A stretch of DNA of 64,000 nucleotides from Poseidonocella pacifica (GTDB taxonomy: Bacteria > Pseudomonadota > Alphaproteobacteria > Rhodobacterales > Rhodobacteraceae). Below the pieces are notes generated by a model. The model made no database searches, was not told where the DNA came from, and worked only from the letters and a program-made list of their open reading frames with translations. Shown in pieces: positions 46,021-55,256 of the stretch. The position numbers and the translations under genes were made by a program. The stretch covers positions 868,001-932,000 of the forward strand of contig NZ_FOJU01000001.1 in NCBI RefSeq assembly GCF_900111875.1, read 5' to 3'. Each line of letters opens with the position of its first letter. The first letter of the stretch is position 1.

Positions 46021-46797
46021 CTAGCGCCCCTCGTATTTCGCCTCACGTTTTTGCAGGAATGCCATCACCCCTTCGGTGAAATCGCGCGTCTTGCCGCATT
46101 CCCCTTGAAGCTGCGCTTCGAGCGAGAGTTGCTCCGTCAGGGAGTTTTCGAGCGAGCCGCGAATGGCCGCTTTCACGTGACGATAGGCAACTGTCGGCCC
46201 TTGGGCGAGATGGGCGGCGCGGGCTTTCCAGTGGGCGTCAAACTCGGCATCGGGCACTGCTTCATAGATCATGCCCCAAGTGTCTGCCTGCCGGGCAGAG
46301 ATCTTGTCGGCAAAGAGCGCCGCGCCCATGGCCTTGGCCGCGCCGATCTGTCTGGGGAGCCAATAGGTGCCGCCCGCGTCGGGGATCAGCCCGATGCGCG
46401 TGAACGCCTGAACGAAATAGGCGCTCTCTGTGGCGATCACCACGTCGGCGGCCAAGGCAAGGTTCGCCCCTGCTCCCGCCGCCGTGCCATTCACAGCGCT
46501 GATCGTGGGGATGCGGCTTTCGAAGATCGCCTCGAGCATGGGCACGTATTCCTCGCGCAGGACCCGCTCCAGATCGAGTTCGGCCAAGGTGCCGGTATCG
46601 CCGAGATCTTGGCCCGAGCAAAAGGCGCGCCCCTGTCCGGTCAGGACGATGACGCGCGCTTCATGCTCGGCAGCTTTGACAGCGTGGGTGATTTCGGCGC
46701 GCATCCGGGTGTTGAGCGCGTTCATGACATCGGGCCGGTCAAGGGTCAGAACGGCGATCTCATCCGCCACCTTATAGTCGATTGTCTGGTAGTCCAT
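46021..46797 (-). CDS. Enoyl-CoA hydratase/isomerase, PaaG-like
   Basis: A 258-residue crotonase-fold enzyme. The CoA-binding and oxyanion segments are VLTGQGRAFCSGQDLGD and ISAVNGTAAGAGANLALAAD, with the catalytic acidic region at FTRIGLIPDAGGTYWLPRQI. The FCSGQDLGD form is that of PaaG (ring-1,2-epoxyphenylacetyl-CoA isomerase) rather than a plain crotonase, but no other paa genes are present here. Start 46797 has GGAGGG 6 nt upstream. It follows ccmH on the same strand after 72 nt. Confidence 0.88.
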   Translation of the reverse strand: MDYQTIDYKVADEIAVLTLDRPDVMNALNTRMRAEITHAVKAAEHEARVIVLTGQGRAFCSGQDLGDTGTLAELDLERVLREEYVPMLEAIFESRIPTISAVNGTAAGAGANLALAADVVIATESAYFVQAFTRIGLIPDAGGTYWLPRQIGAAKAMGAALFADKISARQADTWGMIYEAVPDAEFDAHWKARAAHLAQGPTVAYRHVKAAIRGSLENSLTEQLSLEAQLQGECGKTRDFTEGVMAFLQKREAKYEGR

Positions 46798-46869
46798 CCT
46801 GCGCCCTCCCGGCTGTGTTCGGGGGCATACAACACCGATCACGGAGGCGAGGCAAAGCGAAACCCTGCG

Positions 46870-47340
46870 TCAGGTGGGCGGTGTTTTCCCGCTATCGCCC
46901 GCCGCCAAAACCTTGCGCAGCCGTGCCTCTTCTTCGGCGGTCAGCGGAGCCGCCTCAGCGCCCGTGCTGCGCCCGCGCATATAGAGCGCTGCAAGCAGAA
47001 GCGCGACCAAAAGCATGGCGGGCCCGGCCCCCCAGAGAATCCAGTTTGACCCACCGGTTTGCGGTTTCAGCAGGACATATTCACCAAACCGCTCGGTAAT
47101 GAAGGCCACCGTCTCCGCGTCGCTATCACCTGCCACGAGGCGTTCGCGCACCAGAAGCCGAAGGTCGCGCGCCAGCGGGGCATTGCTTTCGTCGATGCTC
47201 TCGTTTCGGCACACAAGACAGCGAAGCCCACCGGAAATATCCCGCGCGCGCTCCTCCAGCACGGGATCATCCAGTACCTCATCGGGCTGCACCGCAAAGA
47301 CGGGGCCTGCGAGCAGGAGTAGAAGCACTAGCCACCTCAT
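46870..47340 (-). CDS. ccmH: Cytochrome c maturation protein CcmH
   Basis: A 156-residue periplasmic thiol protein with signal peptide (WLVLLLLLAGPVFA), the LRCLVCRN redox motif (Cys41, Cys44), and a C-terminal membrane anchor (WILWGAGPAMLLVALLLAAL). It reduces apocytochrome c cysteines before heme ligation together with CcmF. It overlaps ccmF by 4 nt. It lacks the fused TPR part (CcmI), as usual in alphaproteobacteria. Confidence 0.95.
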   Translation of the reverse strand: MRWLVLLLLLAGPVFAVQPDEVLDDPVLEERARDISGGLRCLVCRNESIDESNAPLARDLRLLVRERLVAGDSDAETVAFITERFGEYVLLKPQTGGSNWILWGAGPAMLLVALLLAALYMRGRSTGAEAAPLTAEEEARLRKVLAAGDSGKTPPT

Positions 47341-49301
47341 TCCGCCGGTACCTCAGCCCCGGCAGAGCGGCGTGCGCCCGCGGCGATACGATATCGGCGG
47401 TCGGACAGGCTCAGAAATCCGCCAAGCGCCATGATGATCGCCCCGGCCCAGATCCAGTTGGCGAAAGGCTTGATATAGGTCCGAACGGCCCAGCCGCCCC
47501 CGACCTGTTCATCGCCGATCACCACGTAGAGATCGCGCAGGATGCCGTTGTCGATTGCCGCTTCTGTCGTGGGCATCCGCGCAACGGGATAGAGCCGCTT
47601 TTCAGGATAAAGCGTGGTCACGGCGCGGCCGTCGCGTGTTATATCGATTTCTGCCATGGTGGAGAGGTAGTTGGGACCCTCGAACTGCGTCACATCCCGC
47701 AGGGTCAACTCATAGGCGCCGACGGTGAAGGGCGCATCGGTTTGCACCACGCGAATGTCTTCTTCTTCCCATGCAAGCAGGGCCGCGATACCGAACACGG
47801 TAATCCCTAGGCCGGAATGCGCCACGGCCTTGCCCCAGTCCGCACGCGGAAGCCGCGCCAATCGGCTCAGATCCCGCGACCGACCGGTACGCGCCCAGAG
47901 ATCCGCAGCAACCCCGGCAAGAACCCACACGCCGAGAGCCACACCGAACGGACCCATCAGGCTCCGGCCCGTCTGCATGGCCCAGACAAGCCCGGCCAGT
48001 GCAAGCGCCAGAAGCGCAGGAAAGCGCAACGCGTGGATGACCCGGCCAAGGCGTGCCCGCTTCCACGAAAGAACCGATCCGATCGGCATGATGATCGCCA
48101 GCGCAATCATGAAAGGGGTAAAGGCCAGATTGAAGAAGGGCGGCCCAACGCTCAGCTTGCGATCAAAGGCAAGCTCAGCCACCAGCGGCCAGATCGTCCC
48201 CACGAAGACGACGAAACAGCTGACCGCGAGCAGGATGTTGTTGGCCACGAGCGCTGACTCTCGGCTCACCATGCCAAAGACCCCTCGTGCCTCCATGATC
48301 CCCGCACGCGCGGCGTAGAGCGTGAGCGCACCGCCCATGAAGATCGCTAGGATCAGCAGGATAAAGACGCCCCGTTCGGGATCGTTCGCAAAAGCATGGA
48401 CCGACGTGATGACGCCCGAGCGAACGATGAACGTGCCGATCAACGAGAAACCGAACGCGAGGATCGCCAGCAGAATTGTCCAACTCTTCAGGCTCTCCCG
48501 CTTTTCGACCACGATGGCCGAATGCAAGAGCGCGGCCGCCAAAAGCCACGGCATGAAGGAGGCATTTTCCACCGGATCCCAGAACCAGAACCCGCCCCAG
48601 CCAAGCTCATAGTAGGCCCACCAGGACCCGAGCGCGATGCCGATCGTCAGAAAGATCCACGCGGCTAATGTCCAAGGCCGCACCCAGCGACCCCATGCGG
48701 CATCCACGCGACCCTCGATCAATGCGGCGACGGCAAAGGAAAACGCCATCGAGAGACCGACATAGCCGAGGTAGAGAAACGGGGGATGAAACGCGAGGCC
48801 TGGATCCTGAAGCAACGGGTTCAGGTCCTGACCATCAAAGGGCGGCACGGCCATGCGCAAGAAGGGGTTAGACGTAAAAAGGAGAAAGGCGAGGAACGCC
48901 ACGGAAATCGCCGATTGCACCGCAAGGACCCGCGCGCGCAATGTCGGTGGCAGATTGCCCCCGAACCACGCCGCCGACGCCCCGAACAGTGTCAGGATCA
49001 GAACCCAGAGCAGCAGCGATCCTTCGTGGTTCCCCCAGACGCCGGACACCTTGTAGAGCATCGGCTTGAGCGAATGGGAGTTCGCGACGACGAGCCGCAA
49101 GCTGAAATCCGACGTGACAAAAGCATGGGTCAGCGCGGCGAAGGAAAAGGCAATCAGCAGGAACTGCGCATTTGCTGCAGGTTCCGCGACAGCCATCCAA
49201 CCGGGCCAGCGTTTGTGGGCCCCGATAAGCGGCACGACCGATTGAACGATCGCGACCATGAAAGCGAGGATGAGAGCGAAGTGGCCAAGTTCTGTGATCA
49301 T
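47337..49301 (-). CDS. ccmF: Heme lyase CcmF
   Basis: A 654-residue polytopic inner-membrane protein, the heme-ligating part of the system I cytochrome c maturase. The WWD domain is visible as WGGFWFWDPVENASFMPWL, with conserved His segments SGVWGNHEGSLLLWVLIL and FHPPFLYLGYVG. About 13-15 helices are expected. Start 49301 (TELGHFALIL) is the family start; the upstream frame adds a basic stretch with no support. The holin gene lies upstream on the same strand, separated by a terminator. Confidence 0.96.
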   Translation of the reverse strand: MITELGHFALILAFMVAIVQSVVPLIGAHKRWPGWMAVAEPAANAQFLLIAFSFAALTHAFVTSDFSLRLVVANSHSLKPMLYKVSGVWGNHEGSLLLWVLILTLFGASAAWFGGNLPPTLRARVLAVQSAISVAFLAFLLFTSNPFLRMAVPPFDGQDLNPLLQDPGLAFHPPFLYLGYVGLSMAFSFAVAALIEGRVDAAWGRWVRPWTLAAWIFLTIGIALGSWWAYYELGWGGFWFWDPVENASFMPWLLAAALLHSAIVVEKRESLKSWTILLAILAFGFSLIGTFIVRSGVITSVHAFANDPERGVFILLILAIFMGGALTLYAARAGIMEARGVFGMVSRESALVANNILLAVSCFVVFVGTIWPLVAELAFDRKLSVGPPFFNLAFTPFMIALAIIMPIGSVLSWKRARLGRVIHALRFPALLALALAGLVWAMQTGRSLMGPFGVALGVWVLAGVAADLWARTGRSRDLSRLARLPRADWGKAVAHSGLGITVFGIAALLAWEEEDIRVVQTDAPFTVGAYELTLRDVTQFEGPNYLSTMAEIDITRDGRAVTTLYPEKRLYPVARMPTTEAAIDNGILRDLYVVIGDEQVGGGWAVRTYIKPFANWIWAGAIIMALGGFLSLSDRRYRIAAGARRSAGAEVPAE

Positions 49302-49376
49302 GCGCCATCTATATCGGCGGCGCGGCAGTGCGCCAATGACAAAGCGCCGCATCACCGTTCACGCCTGCGCCATAAG

Positions 49377-49404
49377 AAAAGGGGCGGCCCCGAAAAGCCG
49401 CCCC
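49377..49404 (-). terminator. Terminator after the GTA-type holin gene
   Basis: On the minus strand GGGGCGGC and GCCGCCCC form an 8-bp stem around TTTTCGGG, followed by TTTTCTT. It lies 23 nt after the holin stop and separates the lysis genes from ccmF. Confidence 0.8.
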
Positions 49405-49426
49405 CCTCCCATCCGCTGCGGGTTTC

Positions 49427-50002
49427 TCAGACCAGCGAGCGTTTCCAGTCATCAAGAGCAGGGTTGCCCGTGCTCTTGAGGGCGGCCTGGGCCAGTTGCT
49501 GGTCGCCATTCGTGTCCGCCGTGCCTACGCCTTCTGCGCGCAATTCGCGCAGGCGCTTGGTGTTTTCCACGACTTGCGGAACGCGGGCGATGCTCTCTGC
49601 GACCGAGCGCTGAAAGTCCTGTCCCTTGGCCTGATGCCGTGCGCCGAAATAGAAGGAGACGATCGCGCCGAGCAGCCACCAAAGCGGCTCCGGCACCAGT
49701 GCAATCCCCTGCATCCGCTCCGCGAACCAGATCGGGTCGATCATTGCCGCGACGAAAAGCCCCATCGTGCCAATGGCCATCGCGGGACGTGGCAGGCGGT
49801 TGAGCCCGTCCATGAAACGGTCGAACGCGCCCCTCCGGGGTACCGCGAATTCCGCGCCAAACTGGTTCAGCGCCGCAGCTTGGGTCTCAAAGCCGCGCTG
49901 CGCGTCGGCCTCGGCGTTGACCCGAAAAACTTCGGCTGTCTGGGCTACCACATTGCGGCCACCGCCAAACACCAGCCGCATTACACCTTCGATCAACCCC
50001 AT
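49427..50002 (-). CDS. GTA-type holin (three-helix holin family)
   Basis: A 191-residue protein of the GTA 'holin of 3TMs' family. Hydrophobic segments are MAIGTMGLFVAAMIDPIWF and PLWWLLGAIVSFYFGARHQ, with amphipathic ends. It would form the inner-membrane lesion that lets the endolysin reach the wall. It overlaps the endolysin stop by 10 nt on the same strand. The pair corresponds to the separately located lysis genes of the Rhodobacter capsulatus gene transfer agent; the GTA structural cluster is not in this window. Confidence 0.88.
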   Translation of the reverse strand: MGLIEGVMRLVFGGGRNVVAQTAEVFRVNAEADAQRGFETQAAALNQFGAEFAVPRRGAFDRFMDGLNRLPRPAMAIGTMGLFVAAMIDPIWFAERMQGIALVPEPLWWLLGAIVSFYFGARHQAKGQDFQRSVAESIARVPQVVENTKRLRELRAEGVGTADTNGDQQLAQAALKSTGNPALDDWKRSLV

Positions 50003-50604
50003 TTTGCCACCCTCTCCACGAACTCCTCGGTTGCGAGATGGTACTCCGGGGAGATGAACTCCTCCGCGCGCCGAATCCAGCCTCCCTTGCCACCAGCGCG
50101 GCTACGGGCGTACTTCCGGCTGGCCGGGCGTCGATCCGCAATACCGAAATAATAGTTCCGCCGCGCGATCCCGTAGGCATCGCCCAAATGGCCAGGCGCG
50201 ACACGATATGCATCATGCGCCGACCGGATGGTGTTGGGTCCGATCACCCCGTCGACCACGCAGGGGAAGTGCATATGGGTGAGCAGCCTTTGCAATATCT
50301 TGATCGCATTGCTTCCCGCATTCACGTACATATCGAACACCGACGCCTGAAGTACCTTCGGCAATTCGGCAATCCGTGGTTTGTTGTAGTAGTGCTTGAT
50401 GAAGATATCGACGGCCTGCTCTTTGGTCAGGTTCCGGACATCATCCACATCAACGTCGCCATCTCCGTCAATATCCATCCGCAACCTGCGCATGGTATGG
50501 ATCGTGACGCCGAAGTTCGTGGCCCCACCCGGATCGTCGGGGTCATTCACAAAGCCGCCTTCGCGGACGACGATTTCTTCTGCAATTTCCTGTACCGATT
50601 TCAT
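49993..50604 (-). CDS. GTA-type endolysin (GH108 muramidase with peptidoglycan-binding domain)
   Basis: A 203-residue muramidase-type endolysin. The GH108 signature is REGGFVNDPDDPGGATNFGV with catalytic Glu15, followed by VFDMYVNAGSNAIKILQRL and a PG-binding_3 part (CVVDGVIGPNTIRSAHDAY). Between them lies a calcium-loop-like DIDGDGDVDVDDV (residues 44-56), as in EF-hand or dockerin repeats. No signal peptide is present, so release depends on the holin encoded next. It lies between ccmE and ccmF, all on one strand. The role in GTA release is inferred from homology and pairing. Confidence 0.92.
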   Translation of the reverse strand: MKSVQEIAEEIVVREGGFVNDPDDPGGATNFGVTIHTMRRLRMDIDGDGDVDVDDVRNLTKEQAVDIFIKHYYNKPRIAELPKVLQASVFDMYVNAGSNAIKILQRLLTHMHFPCVVDGVIGPNTIRSAHDAYRVAPGHLGDAYGIARRNYYFGIADRRPASRKYARSRAGGKGGWIRRAEEFISPEYHLATEEFVERVAKWG

Positions 50605-50668
50605 CGCTCTACACTCTCGCCTCGATCAGCACTTGTCTGTGCCGCAGGGAAAGAATGGCGCGAGATCG

Positions 50669-51136
50669 TTAATTGACGGCTGAACTGGCGTCCGGCTCCT
50701 GATAGACACCTTGTTCCTTCAGCGCGTCCACGACTTCCTTCGGCATGTAAGTTTCGTCGTGTTTTGCAAGTATTTCAGAGGCTTGAAAGACGCCGTTCAC
50801 GTATCTACCCGTGCCGACCATACCCTGCTTTTCGGCAAAAAGGTCAGGTAGAACGCCGCCAAAGGTTACCGGAACGGACGCCGCTCCGTCCGTCACCGAA
50901 AAGCGGATCTGTTCTCCCTGTCCCCGCACGAGGCTGCCTTCTTCGACCAAGCCGCCGATGCGGAAAACCTCCGCCGCTGAGGGCGGTTCCGCGACAATCT
51001 GGCTCGGCGCACGAAAGAAATTGATGCCGTCCCGCATCGCGAACCCGATGAGTCCCGTCGAAACGGTAAGAGCGACCACTGCCAGAACGATGATCTGGAT
51101 GCGCCGCTTCTTCTTGAGCCCACCGAGTGCAGACAT
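50669..51136 (-). CDS. ccmE: Heme chaperone CcmE
   Basis: A 155-residue periplasmic heme chaperone with a signal anchor (IQIIVLAVVALTVSTGLIGF) and an OB-fold. His126 and Tyr130 in LAKHDETYMP are the covalent heme site of the HxxxY type. It carries heme to CcmF. Start 51136 is preferred; the in-frame upstream start at 51190 overlaps the argC gene. GAGGTG lies just upstream. Confidence 0.95.
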   Translation of the reverse strand: MSALGGLKKKRRIQIIVLAVVALTVSTGLIGFAMRDGINFFRAPSQIVAEPPSAAEVFRIGGLVEEGSLVRGQGEQIRFSVTDGAASVPVTFGGVLPDLFAEKQGMVGTGRYVNGVFQASEILAKHDETYMPKEVVDALKEQGVYQEPDASSAVN

Positions 51137-51143
51137 GGTCACC

Positions 51144-52172
51144 TCATGGGAAACAGGGGGCGAGCATGAGCCCGCGGGTTTCATCTTCACCTAACATCAA
51201 ATTCGCATTTTGCAATGCTTGGCCGCTGCTCCCCTTGGTGAGGTTGTCGAGCGCGGCAACTACGATAGCGCGGCCCGGTTTGCGATCTCCGGTCACGCCA
51301 ATATGGCAGAAGTTGGAACCCCGCACCTGATGCGTCGACGGCGTCTCCCCGAATGGCAGAACTTCGAGAAACGGCTCGGACAGATACGCCTCGGACAGTG
51401 CCGCGTGGATGGCATCGGGATCACCGTGCACATAGACAGTCGCCAAGATCCCCCGGTTCATCGGCAGCAGATGGGGCGTGAACTGCACCTCGACAGGCCG
51501 TCCAGCGAGGGTGCTGAACTCCTGATCGAATTCGCCCAGATGCCGATGCGTTCCGCCGACGGCATAGGCGTTGGTTCCCTCGGACAATTCGGCATGAAGC
51601 AGGTTTTCCTTGAGACTCCGCCCTGCCCCGGTCACACCGCATTTCAGGTCGAGAATGATCTCGTCCAAGTCGATCAACTCCCCCGAAATGAGGGGCCGAA
51701 GCGCGTATTGACCCGTCGCCGCGTTGCAACCCGTCCCGGCCACAAGGCGCGCGTTCCGGATTTCATCACGATAAAACTCGGTCAAACCATAGACCGCTTC
51801 TTTCTGTATCTCCGTGGCCGCGTGGGCATTGCCATACCACGCCTGATAAGCGGATGGATCGCGCAACCGGAAATCCGCCGAAAGATCGACGATCTTCAGG
51901 TCACGAGGCAGGTTCTTGATGACCTCCTGGCTCGTCTTGTGGGGCAGCGCGCAAAAACACAGATCCACCGTTGCAAAGTCGATCTCATCGACCGTCACCA
52001 GATCGGGTAGGTCGAGATGCCGCAAGTGCGGAAAGACTTCGGCCATACTCTGCCCAGCCTTGGAATTTGCGCCAAGCGCAACGATTTCCATGCCGCCATG
52101 CGTTGCAATGAGCCGGACAAGTTCAGCACCGGTATAGCCCGATGCCCCAAGGATCGCGATCTTGTGGGTCAA
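51144..52172 (-). CDS. argC: N-acetyl-gamma-glutamyl-phosphate reductase
   Basis: A 342-residue type 1 ArgC, which reduces N-acetylglutamyl phosphate in arginine synthesis. The NADP-binding start is [20 protein letters not shown]; the active-site Cys is in [20 protein letters not shown] (GCN rather than the more usual GCY); [20 protein letters not shown] is also conserved. It lies 7 nt upstream of ccmE, so the two may share a transcript. Confidence 0.95.
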   Translation of the reverse strand: MTHKIAILGASGYTGAELVRLIATHGGMEIVALGANSKAGQSMAEVFPHLRHLDLPDLVTVDEIDFATVDLCFCALPHKTSQEVIKNLPRDLKIVDLSADFRLRDPSAYQAWYGNAHAATEIQKEAVYGLTEFYRDEIRNARLVAGTGCNAATGQYALRPLISGELIDLDEIILDLKCGVTGAGRSLKENLLHAELSEGTNAYAVGGTHRHLGEFDQEFSTLAGRPVEVQFTPHLLPMNRGILATVYVHGDPDAIHAALSEAYLSEPFLEVLPFGETPSTHQVRGSNFCHIGVTGDRKPGRAIVVAALDNLTKGSSGQALQNANLMLGEDETRGLMLAPCFP

Positions 52173-52208
52173 GAGAACCCCTCCTTCTCATGCTCGTCTG
52201 TCGTGAAA

Positions 52209-53021
52209 TTACGCAGCGGTAAAGGTGATCTTGCGCCGCAGGAATTGTGTCGCCCGATCGGACACCCGTCGTGGATCACCCGTGGTCAGGAACAATTGAT
52301 CGGTCCCGGACCCGATCATCGCGGGATGGCGCGTGAGATAATCAGCGAGGCTCTCCGCCACAAGGTTGGCTTGGGAATAGACTGCTACATCAGGTCCAAG
52401 GGCATCCTGAAAGACGTCCTGCATCAATGGGTAATGCGTACATCCTAGGATTGCTGCTTCTGGAAAGGGCATTTTGCGTTTGAGAGCATCCACATGGCTG
52501 CGCACCAGCGCTTCGGCGAGGATCATATCACCCTCCTCGATCGCGTCGACCACGCCGCCGCAGGCTTGCGCCTCGACATCCACGCCTATCGCCCGAAACG
52601 CGAGTTCGCGCTGAAACGCGCGGCTAGCCACGGTGGCCGGGGTCGCAAACAGCGCGACATGTTTCACGGCCACTTCGCGGGGCGGGGAATTGTCGCCCCA
52701 CTTTCGCTCAGTCAGAGCTTCGATCAGCGGCACGAAGACCCCCAAAACCCGCCGGTCTCGCGGGATCCAGCTTTCCTGCATTCGCCGCAGTGCCGCCGCC
52801 GATGCGGTATTGCACGCGAGGATCACCAGATCACATCCCGCGTCCCACATCCGCTCAACCGCATTCGTCGTAAGGCCATAGACGTCGTCGGCATCCCGCA
52901 CCCCATAGGGGGCATGCGCGTTGTCACCGAAATAGACGAACGGAACATCCGGCAAGCGGCGCGTCACCGCGTCCAGCACCGTGAGCCCGCCAAGCCCGCT
53001 ATCGAAAATTCCGACCGCCAT
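52209..53021 (-). CDS. murI: Glutamate racemase
   Basis: A 270-residue glutamate racemase making D-glutamate for peptidoglycan. [48 protein letters not shown] and [15 protein letters not shown] carry the two catalytic Cys residues. Normal length. It follows the acyltransferase on the same strand after 6 nt and precedes argC. Confidence 0.95.
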   Translation of the reverse strand: MAVGIFDSGLGGLTVLDAVTRRLPDVPFVYFGDNAHAPYGVRDADDVYGLTTNAVERMWDAGCDLVILACNTASAAALRRMQESWIPRDRRVLGVFVPLIEALTERKWGDNSPPREVAVKHVALFATPATVASRAFQRELAFRAIGVDVEAQACGGVVDAIEEGDMILAEALVRSHVDALKRKMPFPEAAILGCTHYPLMQDVFQDALGPDVAVYSQANLVAESLADYLTRHPAMIGSGTDQLFLTTGDPRRVSDRATQFLRRKITFTAA

Positions 53022-53027
53022 CTGCCG

Positions 53028-53909
53028 TCAGCCCTTGTATTTCGCCTCGAATTCGAAGCCATAGCCATAAGGCACTACCGGTTCGGGCGCCAGATCGTAA
53101 GTCGCGCGGCGCAAGAAATCCATCAACCCGCGTGGCTCCGCCGTATGGCTCTGAAGCCGCTCTCGGCAGATCGGATCGCCGATCACCACCCGGACCGGGC
53201 TATCGACGCGTTTGCGGAATTCCTTGATCAAAAGACCCATCCGCAAAGTGTAGTGAAGATGGCTTGCGATCTGAAACAGGCGGCTGTTGGCGCCGTCGAA
53301 ATAGATGGGGACCACCGTTGCCCCGCTTTTGGCGATCATACGCGCCGTAAAGCTGCGCCATGATGGATCGAGCGCGCGGGAGAATGGCTTGGCGGCCGTG
53401 CTGACCGTGCCGCCGGGGAAAATCCCGATCGCCCCTCCCGCCGCGAGATAGCGCAGCGCTTCCTTGCGGGTGGCCACGTTGGTGGCAATCGCCTCCTTGG
53501 ACTCCTCAAAGGAGATCGGCAAAATGACGCTGTTGAGTTCTTCGGACCTGCGAAACACGTGGTTGGCAAGAATACGAAAATCGCCGCGGGTTTCGGCAAG
53601 AATGTGCCCCATCATCAACCCGTCCAGAATCCCGTAGGGATGATTGGCGATGAAAACCAGCGGCCCTTCACGCGGAATTGCCTCCAATGAGCCGCGCACT
53701 ACGTCGAGCGACAATCCGTACCGCTCCACCAGAACCTGCCAGAAATCTCGACCTGCCGCGATGTCCTGCTCATACCCACGGGCGCGCTTTATGAGCCCGA
53801 TACGGCCCGTCACATTCTCCATGATGCGAATGACCGCCCGTCCACTCTTCGTCTCTGCGGAGTGGCTATAACTGATGTCGCGGGCGATGTGGCGATGCTG
53901 TGCCTGCAT
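53028..53909 (-). CDS. PlsC-like lysophospholipid/ornithine-lipid acyltransferase
   Basis: A 293-residue acyltransferase. The HxxxxD-type box is FIANHPYGILDGLMMG (His...Asp) and the acceptor-binding box is GIFPGGTVSTAAKPFS. The sequence is closer to OlsA/hemolysin-like acyltransferases than to housekeeping PlsC, because of the NHPYG form. Start 53909 (QAQHRHIARD) has AGGAG 11 nt upstream; the longer frame extends over the repeat-bearing promoter region. Substrate is inferred only. It sits 6 nt upstream of murI. Confidence 0.82.
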   Translation of the reverse strand: MQAQHRHIARDISYSHSAETKSGRAVIRIMENVTGRIGLIKRARGYEQDIAAGRDFWQVLVERYGLSLDVVRGSLEAIPREGPLVFIANHPYGILDGLMMGHILAETRGDFRILANHVFRRSEELNSVILPISFEESKEAIATNVATRKEALRYLAAGGAIGIFPGGTVSTAAKPFSRALDPSWRSFTARMIAKSGATVVPIYFDGANSRLFQIASHLHYTLRMGLLIKEFRKRVDSPVRVVIGDPICRERLQSHTAEPRGLMDFLRRATYDLAPEPVVPYGYGFEFEAKYKG

Positions 53910-53946
53910 GGCTCTTTGTGCTCCTGATCCCTGCCAAGCACATACT

Positions 53947-54014
53947 CTGTCACGCAAATCGAAGAAAGCGATATGACGGTTCCTGTCACGCAAATCACAG
54001 CGGGCGTTATGACG
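53947..54014. repeat. Two tandem 32-nt repeats between acyltransferase and LysR genes
   Basis: Copies at 53947-53978 and 53983-54014 both begin CTGTCACGCAAATC and end TATGACG, 36 nt apart. The start TGTCAC and the end ATGACG are near inverted copies of each other, so each unit is an imperfect dyad. A partial extra end (CTATGACG) lies at 54029-54036. They are about 40-110 nt upstream of the acyltransferase start, so they may be regulator sites. The rest of the gap to 54237 has no gene. Confidence 0.6.
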
Positions 54015-54237
54015 TCGCAGTAACGGTGCTATGACGAATGGGCAATTGACGCCAATTCGCATCTCATCATGCCAAGCCCCTAAAGCGCCTCGAATTTTGG
54101 CGTTCTGGAAACTTCGGTTGGGGTGGGATTGCCACGAATTTCGGCAAAAATCGCACTTTTATCACTTAAATCGCGCTCCCGACGTAGACTGTTGATGGTT
54201 TCCTGTCATGTAGAGGGCCTGATTCGAGAGAGATGTG

Positions 54238-55146
54238 ATGGACTGGGACAAGCTTAGAATTTTTCACGCTGTCGCTGCTGCGGGCAGCCTGACCCACGCG
54301 GGCGACGTGCTGCACCTCAGCCAGTCCGCCGTCAGCCGTCAGATACGCGCGCTCGAGGAAAGCCTTGGGGCGACGTTGTTTCATCGGCATGCCCGCGGCT
54401 TGATCCTCACCGAGCAGGGTGAATTGCTGTTTGACGCCACCGCCGCCATGGCAAAGCGTCTCGATACGGCGGCGGCCCGGATTCGCGACAGCGAAGAAGA
54501 AGTGTTTGGCGAGTTGCGCGTTACCACAACTGTGGGGTTCGGCACGCTCTGGCTCGCCCCGCGTTTGACGAAGTTCTATGAACAGTACCCCGATCTCAAT
54601 ATCGACCTGATGCTCGAAGAGCGGGTGCTCGACTTGCCCATGCGGGAGGCCGATGTCGCCATTCGCATGAAGGAGCCGTCGCAAGCCGACCTGATCCGCA
54701 AGCGACTCATGAGTGTACACATGCGGCTCTATGCCTCGCCGGGGTATGTCGAGCGGGTCGGCGTGCCTGAAAAGGTCGAGGATCTGGGGAATTATCGACT
54801 GATTTCCCAGAACGTGACCGCGACCCAGGCGGGGGCCGGTGCCCAACTCATCCAGAACCTTTGGGCCTATGACATTCCGTCGCGCCTCATGGTCAACAAC
54901 TACTTTGGCGTGCTCCAGGCGGTACTGAATGATCTGGGGATCGGGGTTCTGCCCAAGTATCTCGTCGATGAATTCCCCCAGCTCATCCGCGTGCTGCCCG
55001 AAGTGGAATCGACTGAGATCCCGGTCTTTCTCGCCTACCCCGAAGAATTGCGCCAATCGCGCCGCATCGCTGCCTTCCGCGATTTCGTGCAGGATGAGAT
55101 CATGGCCCACCGGCGCAAGTTGCGCGATACGGGGCTCTACGACTGA
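54238..55146 (+). CDS. LysR-family transcriptional regulator
   Basis: A 302-residue LysR regulator. The winged helix is DKLRIFHAVAAAGSLTHAGD and LHLSQSAVSRQIRALEESLG; the effector domain begins GELRVTTTVGFGTLWLAPRL. The ATG at 54238 is chosen; a GTG at 54235 is also in frame. GAGAGAG lies upstream. It is divergent from the acyltransferase gene across 328 nt. The regulon is not evident. Confidence 0.93.
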   Translation: MDWDKLRIFHAVAAAGSLTHAGDVLHLSQSAVSRQIRALEESLGATLFHRHARGLILTEQGELLFDATAAMAKRLDTAAARIRDSEEEVFGELRVTTTVGFGTLWLAPRLTKFYEQYPDLNIDLMLEERVLDLPMREADVAIRMKEPSQADLIRKRLMSVHMRLYASPGYVERVGVPEKVEDLGNYRLISQNVTATQAGAGAQLIQNLWAYDIPSRLMVNNYFGVLQAVLNDLGIGVLPKYLVDEFPQLIRVLPEVESTEIPVFLAYPEELRQSRRIAAFRDFVQDEIMAHRRKLRDTGLYD

Positions 55147-55221
55147 GCACTGTCCGGCGGACCCTGCTGCATTATGCACATGCCGCATAGCTGATATGCT
55201 CGCCTTCCGGCCTGTTCGCCC

Positions 55222-55250
55222 TTGATCGTTTTCAGACAGCACACTATTTG
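55222..55250 (+). promoter_or_regulatory. Candidate promoter of the sRNA upstream of purL
   Basis: TTGATC at 55222-55227 and TATTTG at 55245-55250 with a 17-nt spacer. It would start transcription near 55257, about 83 nt before the end of a strong terminator. Confidence 0.4.
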
Positions 55251-55256
55251 GACTTT

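Noticed and set aside
53947-54014. A short CRISPR array
   Set aside because: Only two similar units without equal-length unique spacers and no cas genes; they fit regulator sites better.
53947-54014. Pho boxes upstream of an OlsA-like gene
   Set aside because: The CTGTCA element is present but the second CTGTCA at 11-nt spacing required for PhoB is missing.
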